DNA of 64,000 nt from Streptomyces iranensis (lineage in GTDB: Bacteria; Actinomycetota; Actinomycetes; Streptomycetales; Streptomycetaceae), in assembly GCF_017874715.1 (NCBI RefSeq), contig NZ_JAGGLR010000040.1, positions 1 to 64,000 of the forward strand, in the 5' to 3' direction. The first letter of the stretch is position 1. Each line of letters starts with the position of its first letter. Below, piece after piece: positions 61,407 through 64,000 of this stretch. The notes below the pieces were generated by a model, which had not been told where the DNA came from, did no database searches, and was given only the letters and a program-made list of their open reading frames with translations. Made by a program: the position numbers and the translations under genes.

Positions 61407-61737
61407 GAAGCGCCCTTTCTGGCACAGCACAAGCCGTCTCCGGGCAGGCGGGAGCGGCTGCGTCGTTCAACATGTGTCCGCAAGCGCTCGGTGCGCCAGC
61501 GGCGACGGTGTACGGCCCCAGTCTACCGGTAGCGCCGACAAGAATGGGGGCTTGCTGGCGCCTGAGTCCGCATGTGCCGCCCTGAACCGGCCGCCGCCGA
61601 CTCCCCATATGCGGGGACGGGCTCCAAGAGGCTCACGCCGCCACTCAGCGCTTCGGGCTGTCAACCACCGGCTACCGTGACCGGGGTCTCAGCAGCCACC
61701 CTGTTACCCCCGGTTAACACCAGGGCTCGAGCGCCGG
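61407..61737. promoter_or_regulatory. gyrB upstream region
   Basis: 331 bp without a gene, between dciA and gyrB on the same strand. It contains CTACCGGTAG (about 61522-61531), a perfect 10-bp dyad beside TAGACT on the minus strand, a plausible -10 area. Gyrase promoters in Streptomyces respond to supercoiling; no more specific element could be fixed. Confidence 0.35.
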
Positions 61738-62298
61738 TCAGCCGTAGGTGTCCCCCGGGCCCATGGAGCCCGGGGAGCGCAGCGGGCCGTAGCGCCGGGG
61801 CGGGCCGCCGGGACCCAAAACCTTGATCAGCTTGACCGTGCCCTGGCCCAGATCGGCGTTGAGCCGGGCCACGAGCTGGGGCGCGAGCAGTCGCAGCTGG
61901 GTCGCCCACGCCGTGGAGTCACAGCGCACCGTGAGCACCCGGGCGTCCTCGTCGTAGCGCTGTGGCTCGCAGTGCTGGGCCACCTCGGGGCCCACCATCT
62001 GGGGCCAGCGGCCCATCACCCCGCCGACCGCGGCCGGGGTCTCCCAGCCACGCTCGGTGATCAGCCGGTTGATCGCCGCACCGAGCGGAAGCGGATCGCG
62101 GCCATCGGCGCGCGCGCCGGAGCGCAGGCCCCCTCTGCGCGCCTGCTTCTTCTGCTGGGCCGCGGCTCCCCGGGCGCGCGCCTGCTCCTTGGCGGCGCGC
62201 AGCGCCACCCGGGCGAGATCGACCCCTGAGGGCTCGGGCACCGGCGAGGACCCAGGCGCCGCCGAGGGCCGCGCGGGCTGGTCCGTCCCGTCCGTCAT
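61738..62298 (-). CDS. dciA: DciA (DUF721), replicative helicase loader/operator
   Basis: 186 aa. A basic disordered N-terminus (RAAKEQARARGAAAQQKKQARR) is followed by the DciA domain (LGAAINRLITERGWETPAAVGGVMGRWPQMVGPEVAQHCEP ... DSTAWATQLRLLAPQLVARLNADLGQGTVKLIKVLGP). DciA loads or guides DnaB where DnaC is absent. The ATG at 62298 overlaps the recF stop (ATGA). Confidence 0.93.
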   Translation of the reverse strand: MTDGTDQPARPSAAPGSSPVPEPSGVDLARVALRAAKEQARARGAAAQQKKQARRGGLRSGARADGRDPLPLGAAINRLITERGWETPAAVGGVMGRWPQMVGPEVAQHCEPQRYDEDARVLTVRCDSTAWATQLRLLAPQLVARLNADLGQGTVKLIKVLGPGGPPRRYGPLRSPGSMGPGDTYG

Positions 62299-63437
62299 AC
62301 GGGCCGCACCTCGCCCTCGGACACCGCATAGCGCGTACCGGCCAGCACCTGCGGAACGTCGTCCTCCACCGCCGCGGTCACCAGCACCTGCTCCCCGGGG
62401 GCGACCAGCTCGGCCAGCCGCTCCCGGCGCCGCTCGTCCAGCTCCGCGAAGACGTCGTCGAGCACCAGCACCGGCTCGCCCGCCTCGGTGCGCAGCAGAT
62501 CGTAGGAGGCCAGCCGCAGGGCGAGGGCGTACGACCAGGACTCGCCATGGCTGGCGTAGCCCTTCGCCGGGAGCCGGCCCAGCTTGAGCACCAAGTCGTC
62601 GCGGTGCGGGCCCACCAGCGTGACCCCGCGCTCGATCTCCTGCTTGCGGGCCTCGGTGAGGGCGGCCATCAACAGCTCGTACAGCTCCTCGCGGCTGCCC
62701 GCGCCGGCCAGCCCCTCACCGGCCGAGCCGCGGTACTCCAGCAGCACGGGGCCCCCGCCGGGGGCGAGTTGCTCGTACGCCTTGTCGGCGAGCGGCTGGA
62801 GCACGGAGATCAGATCGAGCCGCTGGGCGAGCAGCTCGGCACCGGCCCGTGCCAGATGCTGGTCCCAGACGTCGAGGGTGGACAGGGCCGCGTCGCCGCC
62901 CCCGCTGCGCGAGCCGTGGCGCCGGGCCAGGGCGGCGGTCTTCAGCAGGGTGTTGCGCTGCTTCAGCACCCGGTCGTAGTCGGAGCGGACCCCCGCCATC
63001 CGGGGTGCCCGCGCGGTGATCAGCTCATCCAGGAACCGCCGCCGCTCGCCCGGATCGCCCTTGACCAGGGCCAGATCCTCGGGCGCGAACAGCACCGACC
63101 GCAGGATCCCCAGCACATCACGCGGTCTGACCTGCGACGATCGATTGATCCGGGCGCGATTGGACTTGCCCGGGTTGAGCTCGAGCTCGATCAGCTGCTG
63201 CCGGTCCCCCTGGACGACCGCGGCCCGCACCACCGCCCGCTCCGCGCCCATGCGCACCAGCGGGGTGTCGGAGGAGACCCGGTGGCTGCCCAGGGTGGCG
63301 AGATAGCCGACGGCCTCGACGAGATTGGTCTTGCCCTGGCCGTTGGGCCCGACGAAGGCCGTGACGCCCGGGGCGAGCGCCACCTCGGCCCGGACGTACG
63401 AGCGGAAGTCGGCGAGCGAGAGATGCGTGACGTGCAT
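62295..63437 (-). CDS. recF: recombination protein RecF
   Basis: 380 aa SMC-like ATPase. Walker A GPNGQGKTN (K36), Walker B VLVLDDVFAELD with the D-loop following, and HVTHLSLADFRSY at the N-terminus. It helps load RecA at gaps behind stalled forks. Start at ATG 63437. Overlaps dciA by 4 bp. Confidence 0.96.
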   Translation of the reverse strand: MHVTHLSLADFRSYVRAEVALAPGVTAFVGPNGQGKTNLVEAVGYLATLGSHRVSSDTPLVRMGAERAVVRAAVVQGDRQQLIELELNPGKSNRARINRSSQVRPRDVLGILRSVLFAPEDLALVKGDPGERRRFLDELITARAPRMAGVRSDYDRVLKQRNTLLKTAALARRHGSRSGGGDAALSTLDVWDQHLARAGAELLAQRLDLISVLQPLADKAYEQLAPGGGPVLLEYRGSAGEGLAGAGSREELYELLMAALTEARKQEIERGVTLVGPHRDDLVLKLGRLPAKGYASHGESWSYALALRLASYDLLRTEAGEPVLVLDDVFAELDERRRERLAELVAPGEQVLVTAAVEDDVPQVLAGTRYAVSEGEVRPV

Positions 63438-63494
63438 AGTGGGCTGCGCCGACCTCCCCCGGCAGTACTGCTTGCTTCCGACCCCGAGGGGTGG

Positions 63495-64000
63495 TTACTT
63501 CTCGTTGCTCTCGACCGCGTGGCCACCGAACTGATTGCGCAGCGCGGCGACCATCTTCATCTGCGGCGAGTCCTCCTGGCGGGAGGCGAACCGGGCGAAG
63601 AGCGACGCGGTGATCGCGGGCAGCGGCACGGCGTTGTCGATCGCGGCCTCCACCGTCCAGCGGCCCTCACCGGAGTCCTCCGCGTAGCCCCGCAACTTGC
63701 CCAGGTGCTCATCCTCGTCCAGGGCGCGGACGGCCAGGTCCAGCAGCCAGGAACGGATGACCGTGCCCTCCTGCCAGGAGCGGATGACCTCGCGGACGTC
63801 GGTGACCGAGTCCACCTTCTCCAGCAGCTCCCAGCCCTCGGCGTACGCCTGCATCATCGCGTACTCGATGCCGTTGTGGACCATCTTGGCGAAGTGGCCC
63901 GCGCCGACCTTGCCGGCGTGGACCGCGCCGACCTCGCCCTCGGGCTTGAGCGCGTCGAAGATCGGCTGGACCTGGGCCACATGGTCGGGGGTGCCGCCGT
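63495..64000 (-). CDS. gnd: 6-phosphogluconate dehydrogenase, C-terminal part
   Basis: Cut by the right edge; about 168 C-terminal residues are present, beginning GGTPDHVAQVQPIFDALKPEG and including KVGAGHFAKMVHNGIEYAMMQAYAEGWELL, the family signature with the catalytic Lys region. The end DSPQMKMVAALRNQFGGHAV fits the short (about 290-300 aa) NAD-type enzyme found between dnaN and recF in Streptomyces. It oxidises and decarboxylates 6-phosphogluconate to ribulose 5-phosphate. Confidence 0.93.
   Translation of the reverse strand, partial: GGTPDHVAQVQPIFDALKPEGEVGAVHAGKVGAGHFAKMVHNGIEYAMMQAYAEGWELLEKVDSVTDVREVIRSWQEGTVIRSWLLDLAVRALDEDEHLGKLRGYAEDSGEGRWTVEAAIDNAVPLPAITASLFARFASRQEDSPQMKMVAALRNQFGGHAVESNEK

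Noticed and set aside
56391..61532. A 1,713-codon open frame on the plus strand opposite gyrA and gyrB
   Set aside because: Antisense to highly conserved genes; long stop-free frames opposite real genes are expected at this GC content, and its composition is a shadow of gyrase codons.
61407..61737. oriC or an origin-like element before gyrB
   Set aside because: No TTRTCCACA boxes in this gap; the true origin should lie beyond the right edge, between dnaA and dnaN.

Overview
The window is about 72% GC with strong third-position GC bias. It reads as a Streptomyces (or very close actinomycete) chromosome arm right beside oriC. It ends in the block 6-phosphogluconate dehydrogenase (cut by the window edge) - recF - dciA - gyrB - gyrA - DUF3566 - tRNA-Ile - DLW-39 - tRNA-Ala. 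From memory, the gene order matches the S. coelicolor stretch around SCO3815-SCO3877; no search could be run to confirm this.

Layout: (1) 1-6.8 kb: a repeat array, an aminoglycoside-phosphotransferase-like kinase, two divergent membrane Ser/Thr kinases, the proteasome activator Bpa and a small secreted/membrane protein. (2) 7.1-15.6 kb, all minus strand: branched-chain 2-oxoacid dehydrogenase genes (E1alpha, E1beta, E2), then mobA-moeA-K+ channel-quinone oxidoreductase with overlapping or nearly touching genes; an Lrp-type regulator diverges from the bkd genes. (3) 16.3-28.4 kb: phenylacetate catabolism (a PaaR-like TetR regulator, paaH, paaN, paaABCDE) and an acyl-CoA dehydrogenase, interrupted by an RNA methyltransferase-HTTM-DUF5819 operon. 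(4) 28.5-33.1 kb: rhodanese, J-domain protein, DUF2252, an HxlR regulator divergent from an azoreductase, and tRNA-Leu(CAG). (5) 33.4-41.6 kb: the conserved actinobacterial growth/signalling block fhaA-fhaB-pstP-rodA-pbpA-pknB. (6) 41.7-46.6 kb: three class E sortases with a glutamine amidotransferase, a 58-aa membrane protein and a DUF881 protein. (7) 46.7-55.6 kb: crgA, a DnaA-box cluster, rhomboid protease, cyclophilin, DUF5324, an HTH-receiver regulator, tRNA-Ala, an XRE regulator, a fourth Ser/Thr kinase, a secreted protein and the DLW-39 micropeptide. (8) 55.8-64 kb: tRNA-Ile, DUF3566, the gyrase genes, dciA, recF and partial gnd.

How it fits together: the window combines replication/supercoiling genes with polar growth and division control (pknB block, crgA, sortases) and two acyl-CoA-producing catabolic modules. 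The most notable regulatory signal is one palindrome, ACCGATNNTTCGGT, at three promoters: paaH/paaN, paaA and, unexpectedly, the bkd operon. All three also carry a DnaA-box-like TTRTCCACA within about 50 bp. Five further DnaA boxes lie in 199 bp beside crgA. The acyl-CoA dehydrogenase has a KstR-like operator next to a second palindrome. Start sites below were chosen from Shine-Dalgarno position, gene overlaps and family length. Functions come from motifs read by eye.
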